The notes under the pieces were generated by a model. It did no database searches. It had not been told where the DNA came from and worked only from the letters and a program-made list of their open reading frames with translations. From contig NZ_JALIRS010000003.1 of NCBI RefSeq assembly GCF_023337795.1, positions 1 to 64,000 on the forward strand: a DNA stretch of 64,000 nt. Reading direction: 5' to 3'. Positions 36,018 through 46,297 of this stretch are shown in pieces. How positions within the stretch are numbered: position 1 is the first letter of the stretch; each line of letters starts with the position of its first letter. Origin of the DNA: Lysinibacillus sp. BPa_S21. GTDB taxonomy: Bacteria; Bacillota; Bacilli; Bacillales_A; Planococcaceae. The translations under genes were made by a program, and so were the position numbers.

Positions 36018-37285
36018 TGCGCGGCTTGCTCCTTTCCACATAAGAAATAGACCGCCTCTAGCTGTACTTGCTTCGCCATTTCAACAATATTTTCCTTTGT
36101 CACAGCTTTCCATTTATTTGCCCAAGCTTCAACAGAGAACTCTTCGGGTAAATCTTTATATTGGTCAAAAATTTCTATTTGTCCACGGGCAGAGTCTAAT
36201 GCTTCTTTTAGCTGATTCGTTAGCATTGCCTTTGTTTGCTCAATTTCCAAATCTGTAATATCACCTGCTTGCATAACAGCAAGTTGTTCTTTAATTAATG
36301 ATAGTGCTTTTTCTTCATTTTTAGGTTCTATCCCAGATACAACAAAGACTAAGCCATAATGTGATGCATATGAGCTTGACGCATAGTAGGCTAAACTTTC
36401 CTTTTCACGAACATTCATAAATAATTTTGCATGAGGATACCCACCGAACACGCCGTTAAAGATTTGCATCTTGGCGAAATCAGCATCGCCAAATCGTACA
36501 GGTGTACTAAAGCCAATATGCAGCTTTCCTTGCTTCATATCCTGCTGCTCGCGTACATAATCATTTTGTGGATGCTGTTGCGGAAGAACAGCAGGGATTT
36601 CCTCAGGTGTACGATCTTTAAATGGTAGCGCTTTTTGTAGTTTTGCTACGATTTCGTCTTCATTGATATCACCTGCGACATAAATATCTATTTTATCGTC
36701 AGCAAGCATGGATTGATATGCTGCAAACAATGTCGTAGGGGTAATTTTTTGAATGTCCTCGACAGTTCCGTTAGCAGAAATAGAGGCTGGTTCATTCGGA
36801 CGTAAAATTTGTTGAATACGTTGCTGCGCAAAACGTGATTTATCGTCAAAAATGGACTCAATACGCTGAATAACCGTTTTCTTTTCACGTTCCACAATCG
36901 ATTCTTTAAATACACCGTTTTCTAAATTCGGTTCAAATATTGCTGTGTGCAATAAATCAAGTACCTCGTTTAAAACACTTGTATTTGCCAAAAAATGATC
37001 ATTAACAGTTTCTACATTCATCAGTACTGTATGTTCATTACCACGTTTAGATGTGTCAAAATATAACACTGTGCCATACAAATCATCCAAAAAACTGCGG
37101 AATGCAGCTGTTGTCTGATAGGTAGCATTGCTATGTTGCAATACATTTGTTAACACTGTGCGTTCAGACGCATTTGTGGCCGTTAATGCTCTTCTCCATT
37201 TAATTGAAAAATTCACGGTTTTAAATTGGGTCGTTTGTCGGATATGCAAATTGACACCTTTTGCAAAAGGTATTGTTTTAAACAT
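36014..37285 (-). CDS. ymfF: M16-family peptidase-like subunit YmfF (no zinc motif)
   Basis: The 423-residue protein has the M16 fold pattern. Where the zinc motif should be there is only NVLQHSNATY, so the HxxEH signature is missing. The C-terminal half keeps MNVREKESLAYYASSS, the R...Y substrate-binding element of M16. This division of labour is as in mitochondrial processing peptidase. It is the first gene of the ymfF-H-I-J unit, with AAGGAGG before its ATG. Confidence 0.9.
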   Translation of the reverse strand: MFKTIPFAKGVNLHIRQTTQFKTVNFSIKWRRALTATNASERTVLTNVLQHSNATYQTTAAFRSFLDDLYGTVLYFDTSKRGNEHTVLMNVETVNDHFLANTSVLNEVLDLLHTAIFEPNLENGVFKESIVEREKKTVIQRIESIFDDKSRFAQQRIQQILRPNEPASISANGTVEDIQKITPTTLFAAYQSMLADDKIDIYVAGDINEDEIVAKLQKALPFKDRTPEEIPAVLPQQHPQNDYVREQQDMKQGKLHIGFSTPVRFGDADFAKMQIFNGVFGGYPHAKLFMNVREKESLAYYASSSYASHYGLVFVVSGIEPKNEEKALSLIKEQLAVMQAGDITDLEIEQTKAMLTNQLKEALDSARGQIEIFDQYKDLPEEFSVEAWANKWKAVTKENIVEMAKQVQLEAVYFLCGKEQAAQ

Positions 37286-37492
37286 ATTAGAACCCTCCTT
37301 ATCTTTCTTAATATAACAAAGTACTACACATACTATACATGTCTATTGTCTATAATTGCAAAAAGAATCCAAAGTATGTATATGAAAAGTATGGAAATTA
37401 ATTTCGTTGATTGAATTATCCTGTTCATACTTGTCAATAAAGATCCGTCTCCAACCATTATTTTCCCAAACACTTGAGATATGTACAAGGAA

Positions 37493-37520
37493 AAAGACTG
37501 AGCATTTTCGCTCAGTCTTT
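37493..37520 (-). terminator. terminator of the nucleoside ABC importer
   Basis: An 11-bp stem AAAGACTGAGC / GCTCAGTCTTT lies about 25 bases after the last permease gene. Confidence 0.88.
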
Positions 37521-37544
37521 CGTATCAACATTGTCTGTTTGTTA

Positions 37545-38504
37545 TTAGCGTTTTCCCTTAATATAAGGCTGCCCACTAGCTTTTGGTGCATTTGCTTTAC
37601 CGATAAATCCTGCTAGTGCAAGGATTGTCAATACGTACGGTAAAATTTGTAGATATACAGCAGGGATGTCTTGAATGTAAGGCATTCCACTTCCTGCAAC
37701 ACTTAACGTTTGAGCTACACCAAAGAATAAAGCTGCACCTAATGCACCGATTGGATGCCATTTCCCAAAAATCATTGCAGCAATAGCCATAAAACCTTGG
37801 CCGGCAATTGTTGCATGTGAGAAATTAAGTGTAATTGATTGCGCGTATACTGCACCACCAAGACCACCTAATGCACCAGAGATAACAACAGCAATATAGC
37901 GCATTCTATTAACATTTACGCCCATCGTATCTGCAGCCATTGGATGTTCACCGACAGCGCGTAAACGTAACCCAAATGGTGTTTTATAAATGATAAACCA
38001 TGCCCCAATAGCAACTGCAAAAGCTAAAATTGACGTACTATAGACATCACGGAATAATAATGGACCAAAGAACGGGATATCCTGTAAATACGGGATACCA
38101 AAACGGTCTATTGATCGGGTAATCATATCTGTTTGACCTTTATCATAAATCATTTTCACCAAGAATACGGATACCGCTAAACCTAATAAGTTGATAGCAA
38201 CCCCCGATACTGTTTGATCGGCGCGGAAGGAAATAGACGCAACTGCATGGAGAAGTGAGAAGATTCCCCCAATAATGATAGCTGCCAGCATTGCCACCCA
38301 AATTGTTGCTGCACCAAATGTTGAAGCATATTCTAAGTTAACATAAATACCAACGAATGCGCCGACAATCATTAAACCTTCTAGTCCGATGTTTACAACA
38401 CCAGAACGTTCAGAGAATACACCACCGATTGCCGTAAAAATTAAAGGTGTTGCATAAAGAATCGCTGAAGGGATGATGAAATATAACATTTCTAAAAAGC
38501 CCAT
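37545..38504 (-). CDS. nupQ: nucleoside ABC transporter permease (NupQ/YufQ-like)
   Basis: The 319-residue integral membrane permease is of the BPD_transp_2 (BMP-associated) type: SERSGVVNIGLEGLMIVGAF, then RLRAVGEHPMAADTMGVNV and GALGGLGGAVYAQS. It is the last gene of the importer and starts one base after its partner permease gene. Orthologues of this set in B. subtilis (nupNOPQ) import guanosine and other nucleosides. Confidence 0.9.
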   Translation of the reverse strand: MGFLEMLYFIIPSAILYATPLIFTAIGGVFSERSGVVNIGLEGLMIVGAFVGIYVNLEYASTFGAATIWVAMLAAIIIGGIFSLLHAVASISFRADQTVSGVAINLLGLAVSVFLVKMIYDKGQTDMITRSIDRFGIPYLQDIPFFGPLLFRDVYSTSILAFAVAIGAWFIIYKTPFGLRLRAVGEHPMAADTMGVNVNRMRYIAVVISGALGGLGGAVYAQSITLNFSHATIAGQGFMAIAAMIFGKWHPIGALGAALFFGVAQTLSVAGSGMPYIQDIPAVYLQILPYVLTILALAGFIGKANAPKASGQPYIKGKR

Positions 38505-38505
38505 G

Positions 38506-39552
38506 TTATTGTCCCTCCTTTTTCTTGCTCAACTTTTGTAATGCTACTCGAATAATATAGCCTGATGCTACGAAGAAAATAATTAATGCGATAATAATAG
38601 ACACGATTTCCTCTGGAATACCTGCAGCATTCGGCATATTGAGTGCTCCGTATTTCAGTGAGCCAAATAATGAAGCGCCAAATACAACCCCTAGTGGCGT
38701 GTTTGCACCAAGTAAGGCAACAGCGATCCCATCGAAACCAATACCAGTAAAGCCTGGTTTAATAGAGGCGTTTCCGAAAGTACCTAGTGCCTCCATAGCA
38801 CCACCAAGACCAGCGAACATACCTGAAATCGTCATAGCTAAAATAATATTTTTGTTCACGCTCATACCAGCATAGTCTGCAGCGTGCTTATTAAAGCCTA
38901 CCGCTTTTAGCTCATACCCACGTGTTGTTTTTTCTAGAATGAACCACATAACTACTACCATCAACAGTGCAACAATGATGCCATAGTGAAGACTTGAATT
39001 GTCTGTAAGCTCTCTTAAAAACGGAGAACGTAAAGACGCTGACGCATGAACACGTTCTGTTTTAAAGCTACCGTCAGACAATTTTTTAATCACTGCATTC
39101 GCAATATAAAGCGCAGTGTAGTTTAACATAATTGTCGCTATAACTTCGTGAACTTTAAATTTCGCTTTTAAGAAACCTGCAATAAAGGCCCAAAATGCAC
39201 CTGCAGCTGCTGCCGCAAGTAATGCTAACGGTAAGTGAATGATTTTAGGTAGATCAAACGCATAGCCAACCCAAGCTGCTGCTAGCCAACCTAAAATTAA
39301 CTGACCTTCAACACCAATATTAAATAACCCTGTACGGAAGGCAAATGCTACTGCAAGACCCGCCAATATATACGGTGTTATTTGACGGATTGTGTTCCCT
39401 ATAGAATATGAATCTCCAAAAATACCTGTCCAAAGTGCACTATAACCTTGTACTGGGTCATAGCCGCTAACTACCATCACGATAGCACCAACAATTAAAC
39501 CGATAATGATAGAGATGATAGGAACGAGAATATTAATGACACGATTTGACAT
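38506..39552 (-). CDS. nupP: nucleoside ABC transporter permease (NupP/YufP-like)
   Basis: The 348-residue permease has TGLFNIGVEGQLILGWLAAA, YELKAVGFNKHAADYAGM and MFAGLGGAMEALGTFG, the paired BPD_transp_2 partner of NupQ. About nine hydrophobic segments. Its ATG overlaps the ATPase stop by one base, so both are translated together. Confidence 0.9.
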   Translation of the reverse strand: MSNRVINILVPIISIIIGLIVGAIVMVVSGYDPVQGYSALWTGIFGDSYSIGNTIRQITPYILAGLAVAFAFRTGLFNIGVEGQLILGWLAAAWVGYAFDLPKIIHLPLALLAAAAAGAFWAFIAGFLKAKFKVHEVIATIMLNYTALYIANAVIKKLSDGSFKTERVHASASLRSPFLRELTDNSSLHYGIIVALLMVVVMWFILEKTTRGYELKAVGFNKHAADYAGMSVNKNIILAMTISGMFAGLGGAMEALGTFGNASIKPGFTGIGFDGIAVALLGANTPLGVVFGASLFGSLKYGALNMPNAAGIPEEIVSIIIALIIFFVASGYIIRVALQKLSKKKEGQ

Positions 39553-41099
39553 TAGTCGTTCCCCTCCTTCGCACCATTCGTATTATTTTTACTATTTTGT
39601 CCTGCCATTAATAGACCAAGCTCTTGTTCTGTCGTTTCTTTTGGATTTAACTCATCCACAATTTGACCTTCATAAATAACAGCGATACGGTCCGAGACAT
39701 TCATGACCTCATCTAATTCAAAAGAAATTAACAGTACTGCTTTTCCTTTATCACGTTGCTCAATCAGGCGAGAGTGAATAAATTCAATAGCACCTACGTC
39801 CAGACCACGAGTTGGTAAAGCAGCGATCAATAAGTCCGGATTACGGTCAATTTCACGACCGATAATCGCTTTTTGCTGGTTACCACCTGAAAGGGCACGT
39901 GCTGGCGTCATTTCACCATTACCAGTACGAACATCATATTCTTCGATAATGTGACGGGCTTTTTCGGAAACCTTCTTGTAGTTCATAACAAAGCCTTTAG
40001 CAATTGGAGACTGATAATATGTTTGCAGAACGATATTATGGCCAATTGGGAAATCTAATACTAAACCGTGCTTATGGCGATCTTGTGGGATATGCCCAAC
40101 GCCTTCCTCCGTAATTTTACGAGGCTTCATATTTGTAATTTCTTTACCATTTAATTTCACGTGACCATTTTTAATTTTACGTAGACCAGTAATAGCCTCA
40201 ATTAATTCGGATTGTCCATTACCATCTATACCTGCAATACCAACAATTTCACCTTTGCGAACTTTTAAGTTTAGGCCTTTTACTTTATCGATATTTCGGT
40301 AGTCTGTAACAACCAAGTTTTCGATTGTAAGTACTTCATCCGTTGGGTTTGCTTCTGTTTTTTCTGTTTTAAATTCGACTTGGCGACCAACCATCATTTC
40401 AGCTAATTGGTTAGGATTTGTTTCAGCAGTTGTAACTGTTCCAATCCCTTCACCTTTTCGGATAATTGTCACGCGGTCAGAGACTTCCATAATTTCTTTA
40501 AGTTTATGGGTAATTAAAATAATGGATTTGCCCTCTGCAATTAAGCGGCGCATTATTTGAATAAGCTCTGTAATTTCTTGCGGTGTTAAAGATGCAGTAG
40601 GTTCATCAAAGATTAAAATTTCTGCACCACGGTATAGTGTTTTTAAAATTTCAACACGCTGTTGCATCCCTACAGTAATATCCTCGATTTTGGCATACGG
40701 ATCAACGTCTAAACCATATTGTTCAGAAAGGGCTTGTACTTTCTTAGCCGCATCTTTGATGTTAACAATGCCCATTTTTGTAGGCTCAGAACCTAAAATA
40801 ATGTTCTCTGTCACTGTAAAATTTTCAACCAACATAAAGTGTTGATGGACCATCCCAATCCCTAAATCGTTGGCCACATTCGGGTTTGTAATTTTAACAG
40901 CCTTCCCACGAACTCGAATTTCGCCGCCCTCTGGTTGATACAAACCAAAAAGGACGTTCATTAAAGTCGATTTACCAGCACCATTTTCGCCTAATAATGC
41001 ATGGATTTCGCCTTTTTTCAGTTGGAGGGTGATGTTATTATTCGCCACGAAATTACCGAATTCTTTTCGGATTCCTAGCATCTCTATCACGTATTCCAA
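39552..41099 (-). CDS. nupO: nucleoside ABC transporter ATPase (NupO/YufO-like, tandem domains)
   Basis: The ~515-residue protein has two ATPase domains as in sugar/nucleoside importers. The first has LLGENGAGKSTLMN, VGMQQRVEILK and LIFDEPTASLTPQ. The second has the degenerate AGIDGNGQSELIEA, LSGGNQQKAIIGRE and LLIAALPTRGLDVGA. The second-domain Walker positions deviate (GNGQS and AALPT), typical of the family. I chose a TTG start after AAGGGAGTG; the longer frame would run into the repeat array upstream and lacks family sequence. Confidence 0.92.
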   Translation of the reverse strand: MEYVIEMLGIRKEFGNFVANNNITLQLKKGEIHALLGENGAGKSTLMNVLFGLYQPEGGEIRVRGKAVKITNPNVANDLGIGMVHQHFMLVENFTVTENIILGSEPTKMGIVNIKDAAKKVQALSEQYGLDVDPYAKIEDITVGMQQRVEILKTLYRGAEILIFDEPTASLTPQEITELIQIMRRLIAEGKSIILITHKLKEIMEVSDRVTIIRKGEGIGTVTTAETNPNQLAEMMVGRQVEFKTEKTEANPTDEVLTIENLVVTDYRNIDKVKGLNLKVRKGEIVGIAGIDGNGQSELIEAITGLRKIKNGHVKLNGKEITNMKPRKITEEGVGHIPQDRHKHGLVLDFPIGHNIVLQTYYQSPIAKGFVMNYKKVSEKARHIIEEYDVRTGNGEMTPARALSGGNQQKAIIGREIDRNPDLLIAALPTRGLDVGAIEFIHSRLIEQRDKGKAVLLISFELDEVMNVSDRIAVIYEGQIVDELNPKETTEQELGLLMAGQNSKNNTNGAKEGND

Positions 41100-41169
41100 A
41101 TTTGTCACTCCCTTAATAGGCACTTTTATCAATTTTCGCCTTGGCGTAATTGCGGCTATCGCCACATTG

Positions 41170-41266
41170 TAGCTGTTGCTTTGCGTTTCGCTACGCTTTC
41201 GCACAGTAAAACATTTTGTTGCTGTCGCTTCGTTTCACTGCGCTGTCGCACGGCTAAACATTTGTT
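41170..41266. repeat. degenerate 37-bp module copies
   Basis: Two diverged units of the module lie side by side, between the terminator of the lipoprotein gene and the ATPase gene: GCTGTTGCTTTGCGTTTCGC...CGCACAGTAAAACATTTTG and TTGCTGTCGCTTCGTTTCAC...CGCACGGCTAAACATTTG. No element termini are visible. Confidence 0.75.
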
Positions 41267-41585
41267 TAAAAAACTTAATAATACTAGCCATAGTCACTGT
41301 TAGTTCAACATTTTACACATTAATTAGCCGTGACTTCAGCCAAAGGTTCCCTCTTCGTTCAGTGGACATTATGTACCCTATTAACAAAAAATCAGTATAT
41401 CTAGTTCCACTAATAGAGGTAGATATTCTTCTGAATGAAGATAAATTAATACAGGAAAGGTCATCGTTAGAAACCTTTCTTCTATTAACTTGTTACTATT
41501 CTTACGATAAACTCATAGAAAAATTACTACCCCTATGGTAAACAACGAGAGTATTACGAATAGTCAAAATATAACGATAGATTGA
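41267..41585. other. intergenic region with a short plus-strand frame
   Basis: Between the degenerate modules and the lipoprotein terminator. A plus-strand ATG frame of 56 codons (41371-41541; YPINKKSVYLVPLIEVDILL...) is open but has no ribosome binding site and no recognised relatives. I do not call it a gene. Confidence 0.35.
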
Positions 41586-41588
41586 AAA

Positions 41589-41626
41589 ATCATCATAAGG
41601 GCCTTCTTCAAGTCCCTTATGATGAT
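41589..41626 (-). terminator. terminator between the BMP lipoprotein gene and the ABC genes
   Basis: Arms ATCATCATAAGGG and CCCTTATGATGAT (13 bp) are followed by five Ts on the minus strand. It probably ends most transcripts after the abundant binding protein and lets some reach the ABC genes. Confidence 0.88.
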
Positions 41627-41637
41627 CAAAAGGTGAA

Positions 41638-42729
41638 TTATTTTTTCACTTTTTCTGGAACTTTAATTTCACCATTAGCAATTTTTTCTTTATATTCGTC
41701 AATGACTTTTTGTACATCTTCTGGGATTGCACCACGAGAATCTGCAAGTTTCACGCCATCTTCAGCTAAACCGTAAACAAGCTTTTTGCCACCTGGGAAT
41801 TCGCCGTTTTTCGCTTTATTTGAAATATCTACAACTGCAGTGTTAACACCTTTTAACATAGAAGTTAAAGTTACATTTGTTTTATCATCTATTTTACCTT
41901 CTTCGTATTGGTCAGCATCTACACCAATTACCCATACATTTGCATTAGGGTCTTTTTTCTTACGCTCTTTTGCCTCAGAGAATACACCGTTACCAGTTGC
42001 ACCAGCAGCGTGGAAGATTACATCTGCACCTGCAGAGTACATGCTGTTTGCTGTAATTTTACCAAGGTCAGCCTTATCGAATGCACCTGTGTATTTTGAT
42101 TTAATTTCGATTTTTGGATTCACAGCTTTTGCACCTTCAACGAATCCAGCCTCGAAGCGGTTGATAACTGGGATATCTACGCCACCTACGAAACCGATTG
42201 TACCTGTTTTAGACATTTTCGCAGCAGCTACACCTGCTAAGAAAGCACCTTCTTGCTCTTTGAACAGTACAGAAACTACGTTGTCCGCTTCAACAGTAGC
42301 ATCAATGATTGCGAATTTGTTATCTGGATTTTCTTCAGCTATTGCAGCCATAGCGTCTTCCATCATGTAACCAATACCGAAGATTAAGTTAAAGTCACGA
42401 CGTACTAATGCGTTTAAATTTGCATCATAGTCTGCATCTGATTTTGATTGTAAGTAGTCGAAGCCCTTACTTTTTTCCAGGTTATGTTCTTTACCGTAAG
42501 CTTGAACACCTTCCCAAGCTGATTGGTTGAATGACTTATCATCAACGCCACCTACGTCAGTGACCATCGCTACTGAGAACGCACCTTCTTTGTTGCTTTC
42601 GCCTGATGAAGCGTTTTCATTTTCTTTTTCTTTTGCAGGTTTGTCTTCGTCTTTCGTACCACATGCACCTAGGATTGCACTTGCAGCTAAAACTGATGAT
42701 AATACTAAGCCAAATTTACGTTTTTTCAT
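41638..42729 (-). CDS. nupN: BMP-family nucleoside-binding lipoprotein
   Basis: The 363-residue substrate-binding lipoprotein has a signal peptide with lipobox LGAC near residue 23. An acidic/lysine linker and the BMP (PnrA/Med-like) domain follow: [40 protein letters not shown] and [11 protein letters not shown]. It delivers nucleosides to the NupOPQ importer. The binding site GGGGGG precedes the ATG. Confidence 0.93.
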   Translation of the reverse strand: MKKRKFGLVLSSVLAASAILGACGTKDEDKPAKEKENENASSGESNKEGAFSVAMVTDVGGVDDKSFNQSAWEGVQAYGKEHNLEKSKGFDYLQSKSDADYDANLNALVRRDFNLIFGIGYMMEDAMAAIAEENPDNKFAIIDATVEADNVVSVLFKEQEGAFLAGVAAAKMSKTGTIGFVGGVDIPVINRFEAGFVEGAKAVNPKIEIKSKYTGAFDKADLGKITANSMYSAGADVIFHAAGATGNGVFSEAKERKKKDPNANVWVIGVDADQYEEGKIDDKTNVTLTSMLKGVNTAVVDISNKAKNGEFPGGKKLVYGLAEDGVKLADSRGAIPEDVQKVIDEYKEKIANGEIKVPEKVKK

Positions 42730-42783
42730 TTGATGAACCCCCCAAAGGTATTGTAATTAGCAGGAAAAAGTTTTAGAAATGTT

Positions 42784-43512
42784 CTACACCCGTTTACGAA
42801 CTACATGGAAGCTGAATTTATCAGCTCGGAAATAATTTTTTGAATACAGCACTACTTGATCATGATCATCGTAATGTAACTGCTTTAATACTAAAAGAGC
42901 TGTTTCACGTCCGCAATTTAAAATCGGTGAAGCTTGCTCATGATACCCTATTGGATCAATATATGTAACAGCATAGGCAACATGAATTTTACCGGATTGT
43001 TCAAGTGCAGAGAAAAGTGAAACTTCTTTTTTTTCTACGAAGTCAGTTGGCAGGAAGCTTGCTGGTAATCTGTCTATGCAGTATACTACCGGCTCGCCAT
43101 CCGCTGTTCTGACACGTTCAATTGTGAGTATTTTATCTTCGTCATCACTTTGGAAGCGTTTTAAATCTTCCTCAGAAGGTATGCTTTCCGTCGCCTTTAA
43201 AAAGCGAGAACCGGGTTCCATACCTGCTGCCTCGATCATAGAAGAAATGCTTGATAAATGCTCGATACCTGATGTAAACAACGGCTTAGGGTTTACGAAA
43301 GTCCCCACCCCATGTCGACGCACAATAACATTTTCCTCTTCCAACAGTCGTAGCGCTTCTCTAAGTGTTGCTCGACTGACTCCTAGTGATTTCGATAATT
43401 CAAACTCTGAAGGCAGTTTTTCATTTTCTTTAAAAACGCCTGTTTCTATGTCAGATTTTAAACGATCAATTACTTGGAGATAGAGATGACGATGATCAGC
43501 TTTAATAGTCAC
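42784..43512 (-). CDS. ymfC: GntR/HutC-family regulator (YmfC-like)
   Basis: The ~242-residue regulator has an N-terminal winged helix ([52 protein letters not shown]) and a UTRA ligand-binding C-terminal domain ([21 protein letters not shown]). It is cotranscribed in direction with the nucleoside importer just downstream and probably controls it. The GTG start after GGTGGTGA is preferred over upstream TTG/GTG codons. A palindromic operator candidate lies 24 bases upstream of the start. Confidence 0.9.
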   Translation of the reverse strand: MTIKADHRHLYLQVIDRLKSDIETGVFKENEKLPSEFELSKSLGVSRATLREALRLLEEENVIVRRHGVGTFVNPKPLFTSGIEHLSSISSMIEAAGMEPGSRFLKATESIPSEEDLKRFQSDDEDKILTIERVRTADGEPVVYCIDRLPASFLPTDFVEKKEVSLFSALEQSGKIHVAYAVTYIDPIGYHEQASPILNCGRETALLVLKQLHYDDHDQVVLYSKNYFRADKFSFHVVRKRV

Positions 43513-43535
43513 ATATATCACCACCAAAATCAGAG

Positions 43536-43549
43536 ATCAGACATCTGAT
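43536..43549. promoter_or_regulatory. candidate operator of the GntR regulator
   Basis: ATCAGACATCTGAT is a perfect 6-bp inverted repeat with a 2-base centre, immediately upstream of the GntR-type gene. Size and position fit an autoregulatory HutC-type site; the assignment is inference. Confidence 0.5.
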
Positions 43550-43699
43550 GTACAACATTCCTACTAATCGTTCATAAATATAACATTTTTATAGATTGAA
43601 ATCAATTGCACCTTAGCGTAATTACGTCCGAATTTTGAAATGCGTTTGGGCCTACTTCATGCACCCAACATTATTCAACTTTTTGTCGCTATTTCGTCA

Positions 43700-45988
43700 T
43701 TAATTATCGTATTGATGAATGAGCACTTGACGAGGTTTACTACCCTCTGAAGGCCCGACAATACCGCGTTGCTCCATTTGATCGACAATACGAGCAGCTC
43801 TCGAATAGCCGATACGGAAGCGGCGCTGCAACATCGAAACAGAAGCCGTCTGCATACTTACAACTAACTGCACAGCCTCATCAAATAATTCGTCCGTTTC
43901 CTCTAAAATTGTCTCTTCTTCGGTCGGTATCATTTCCTCCTGATATTGTGCTTTTTGCTGTTCTATAACAAAGCTAACTATTGATTCAACTTCTTGATCT
44001 GATAAGAAGGCACCTTGCACACGTTTTGGTTTAGATGCACCGGCAGGTAAAAACAACATATCACCACGACCGAGTAAACGTTCCGCTCCGCCCATGTCTA
44101 ATATCGTTCTAGAATCGATTGCTGACGATACTGCAAAGGCTATACGAGAAGGGATATTTGCTTTAATAACACCTGTCAATACATCTACACTTGGTCGTTG
44201 GGTTGCAATGATTAGATGAATCCCTGCTGCACGTGCCATTTGAGCTAAACGTGTAATAGAATCCTCTACATCACTTGAGGCAACCATCATTAAGTCTGCT
44301 AACTCGTCAACAATGACCACAATATAAGGTAATTTCGGATGTTTTTCATCCGTTTGCTCATTCACTTTTTGTACATGACCATTGTAGCCTTCGATATTAC
44401 GAGTACCAGTATGAGAAAATAGATCATAGCGGCGCTCCATTTCAGCCACAACTTTCTTCAGCGCCTGAGATGCTTTACGGGCATCTGTAACAACGGGTGC
44501 TAGGAGATGTGGAATGCCATTATAAACATTTAACTCCACCATTTTCGGGTCAATCATCATGAGCTTTACCTCATGTGGTTTTGTACGCATTAGGATTGAA
44601 ACGATAATACCATTTATACACACACTTTTCCCACTACCGGTTGAACCTGCAACAAGTAAATGTGGCATTTTATTGAGCTCAGCAAGTACTGCTTGTCCAG
44701 TAATATCACGACCGAACGCCACTTGTAATAATGCCTCGGGCTTGGCACCATCCTTAGACTCTAACACTTCCCGAAGTGTAACAATGGCTACCTCACTATT
44801 TGGTACTTCGATGCCAATCGCAGACTTCCCAGGGATTGGTGCTTCCATACGGATGTCCTTCGCAGCAAGTGCTAAGGCAAGATCATCCTGTAAGTTTACA
44901 ATTTTACTTACTTTCACACCTACATCTGGTAATATTTCGTATTTCGTCACAGCTGGACCTAAATGAACTTGTGTTACTTTTGCCTTTACACCAAAGCTCT
45001 GTAGAGTTTGCTCAAGTTTTTTCGCATTTGCCTGTATGACAGAATATTCGCCGCTTTGGTCATGCTGTGGCGGTAATTGTAATAGATTATACGATGGAAG
45101 TTGATAATCTGCATTTTCCACAGCATCTGCACCTTCAATATGGACATCATCAACAATCTCTCCATGTTCAAGGTCTTCATTTTCTGGTGTTGCAAATACT
45201 TCTCGTTCATGTGACACATTCTGAGTAAAGGCTGAGATGATTGGTTCATGAGCAATCTCTTCTTCCTCTTGTACCTCAGGCTCCTGATCGACAGCTGCAA
45301 TTTCATCCTTACTTTCTACTTTTGAACGGCGATTAGTAGGTTTTTTAGGCACACTTTTTTTCTTTTCGCGATGTTTCTTTTGCCATTTACCAAAAAGAGC
45401 GGGCATTTTTTCCGCTAAATATGGAACAAGTGCCTTTCCTGTTACTAAAATTAAGCCGATAAAGAAAATAACCCATGCAACGACCTTCGCACCTGTTGCC
45501 TCAAATAATACATGTAGAGCACTGAATAACAGTGCACCAATCATACCTCCGCCAAGTGCATTACTTCGATGGATAATGCCCTCTGAATTAATTAAAATTC
45601 GCCAAGATTCTCGTAACACAGAGTCTGATAATAAACCACCAGATTTTGATAATTGTTCAAAGAGAATGCCGTGACTAAAAATTGTTAAACTCATAACAAT
45701 GAGGAGCATACCTAAAATTAGACGATTATAAATACTTACTTTTTTTCGCCCAATCATTAGTAATAACGCTACATATATCAGCATACAAGGCACAGCAAAA
45801 TGTAAATTCCCTAAAAAAAACATGGCGATTGTCTGTAGAATACGTCCGATCATGCCATATTCAAAAATCATAATGACCGCCAATGCAATTAAGATCAGAC
45901 CTATAATTTCATACATAAGCGGATGCATTTCTTTTTTTTCTGTCGTCGCTTTTCCTTTTGTGACTTTTCTTTTTTTCCTAGTCGCCAT
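43700..45988 (-). CDS. spoIIIE: DNA translocase SpoIIIE/FtsK
   Basis: The 762-residue protein has four N-terminal membrane segments, within about residues 25-190. A charged linker of ~130 residues follows. The motor domain has Walker [15 protein letters not shown] and Walker [12 protein letters not shown], and the C-terminal gamma winged helix ([30 protein letters not shown]) recognises SRS/KOPS sites. It pumps the chromosome into the forespore. The neighbours ylzJ and tepA, which separate it from rnjB in B. subtilis, are absent here. Confidence 0.95.
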   Translation of the reverse strand: MATRKKRKVTKGKATTEKKEMHPLMYEIIGLILIALAVIMIFEYGMIGRILQTIAMFFLGNLHFAVPCMLIYVALLLMIGRKKVSIYNRLILGMLLIVMSLTIFSHGILFEQLSKSGGLLSDSVLRESWRILINSEGIIHRSNALGGGMIGALLFSALHVLFEATGAKVVAWVIFFIGLILVTGKALVPYLAEKMPALFGKWQKKHREKKKSVPKKPTNRRSKVESKDEIAAVDQEPEVQEEEEIAHEPIISAFTQNVSHEREVFATPENEDLEHGEIVDDVHIEGADAVENADYQLPSYNLLQLPPQHDQSGEYSVIQANAKKLEQTLQSFGVKAKVTQVHLGPAVTKYEILPDVGVKVSKIVNLQDDLALALAAKDIRMEAPIPGKSAIGIEVPNSEVAIVTLREVLESKDGAKPEALLQVAFGRDITGQAVLAELNKMPHLLVAGSTGSGKSVCINGIIVSILMRTKPHEVKLMMIDPKMVELNVYNGIPHLLAPVVTDARKASQALKKVVAEMERRYDLFSHTGTRNIEGYNGHVQKVNEQTDEKHPKLPYIVVIVDELADLMMVASSDVEDSITRLAQMARAAGIHLIIATQRPSVDVLTGVIKANIPSRIAFAVSSAIDSRTILDMGGAERLLGRGDMLFLPAGASKPKRVQGAFLSDQEVESIVSFVIEQQKAQYQEEMIPTEEETILEETDELFDEAVQLVVSMQTASVSMLQRRFRIGYSRAARIVDQMEQRGIVGPSEGSKPRQVLIHQYDN

Positions 45989-46082
45989 CTATTTCACCTT
46001 CTTTTACAATCCATTCTTTTACGTAGCGAATAATAATATGGATAATAACATGTAAAACTTGATTATTTCAAAAAACTTATTA

Positions 46083-46180
46083 CCATAACGTGTGGCTGAT
46101 TTCCGTTCCGGCTGGGCGCTTCGTTCCCCTATCGCTGATCCCCAAGGAGTCGCCCAGCCTCCACTCCAATCAACTTACAT
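46083..46180. mobile_element. MITE-like element, internally deleted
   Basis: The left part (CATAACGTGTGGCTGATTTC, CGTTCCGGCTGGGCGCTTCG) is joined directly to the right part (GCTGATCCCCAAGGAGTCGC, CCAGCCTCCACTCCAATCAACTTA). The middle and the outer right terminus are missing or diverged. The subterminal pair GGCTGGGCG / CGCCCAGCC is retained perfectly. Confidence 0.75.
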
Positions 46181-46229
46181 AAAAGGTATATATTTCATTA
46201 AACCCCATTCTCAACTTTGGTTTGAGCCA

Positions 46230-46274
46230 AAAAAGGATTTTCCACCGTTTACATTCGGTTAGAAAATCCTTTTT
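46230..46274 (-). terminator. terminator of rnjB
   Basis: Outer arms AAAAAGGATTTTC / GAAAATCCTTTTT and inner CCG/CGG pairs lie about 25 bases after the rnjB stop. Confidence 0.88.
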
Positions 46275-46297
46275 CGTTCAACGATGATCTTTCAATT

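Noticed and set aside
41371..41541. 56-codon plus-strand frame upstream of the nucleoside ABC genes
   Set aside because: No binding site, no recognised relatives, opposite to all surrounding genes; kept only as a note in the intergenic entry.
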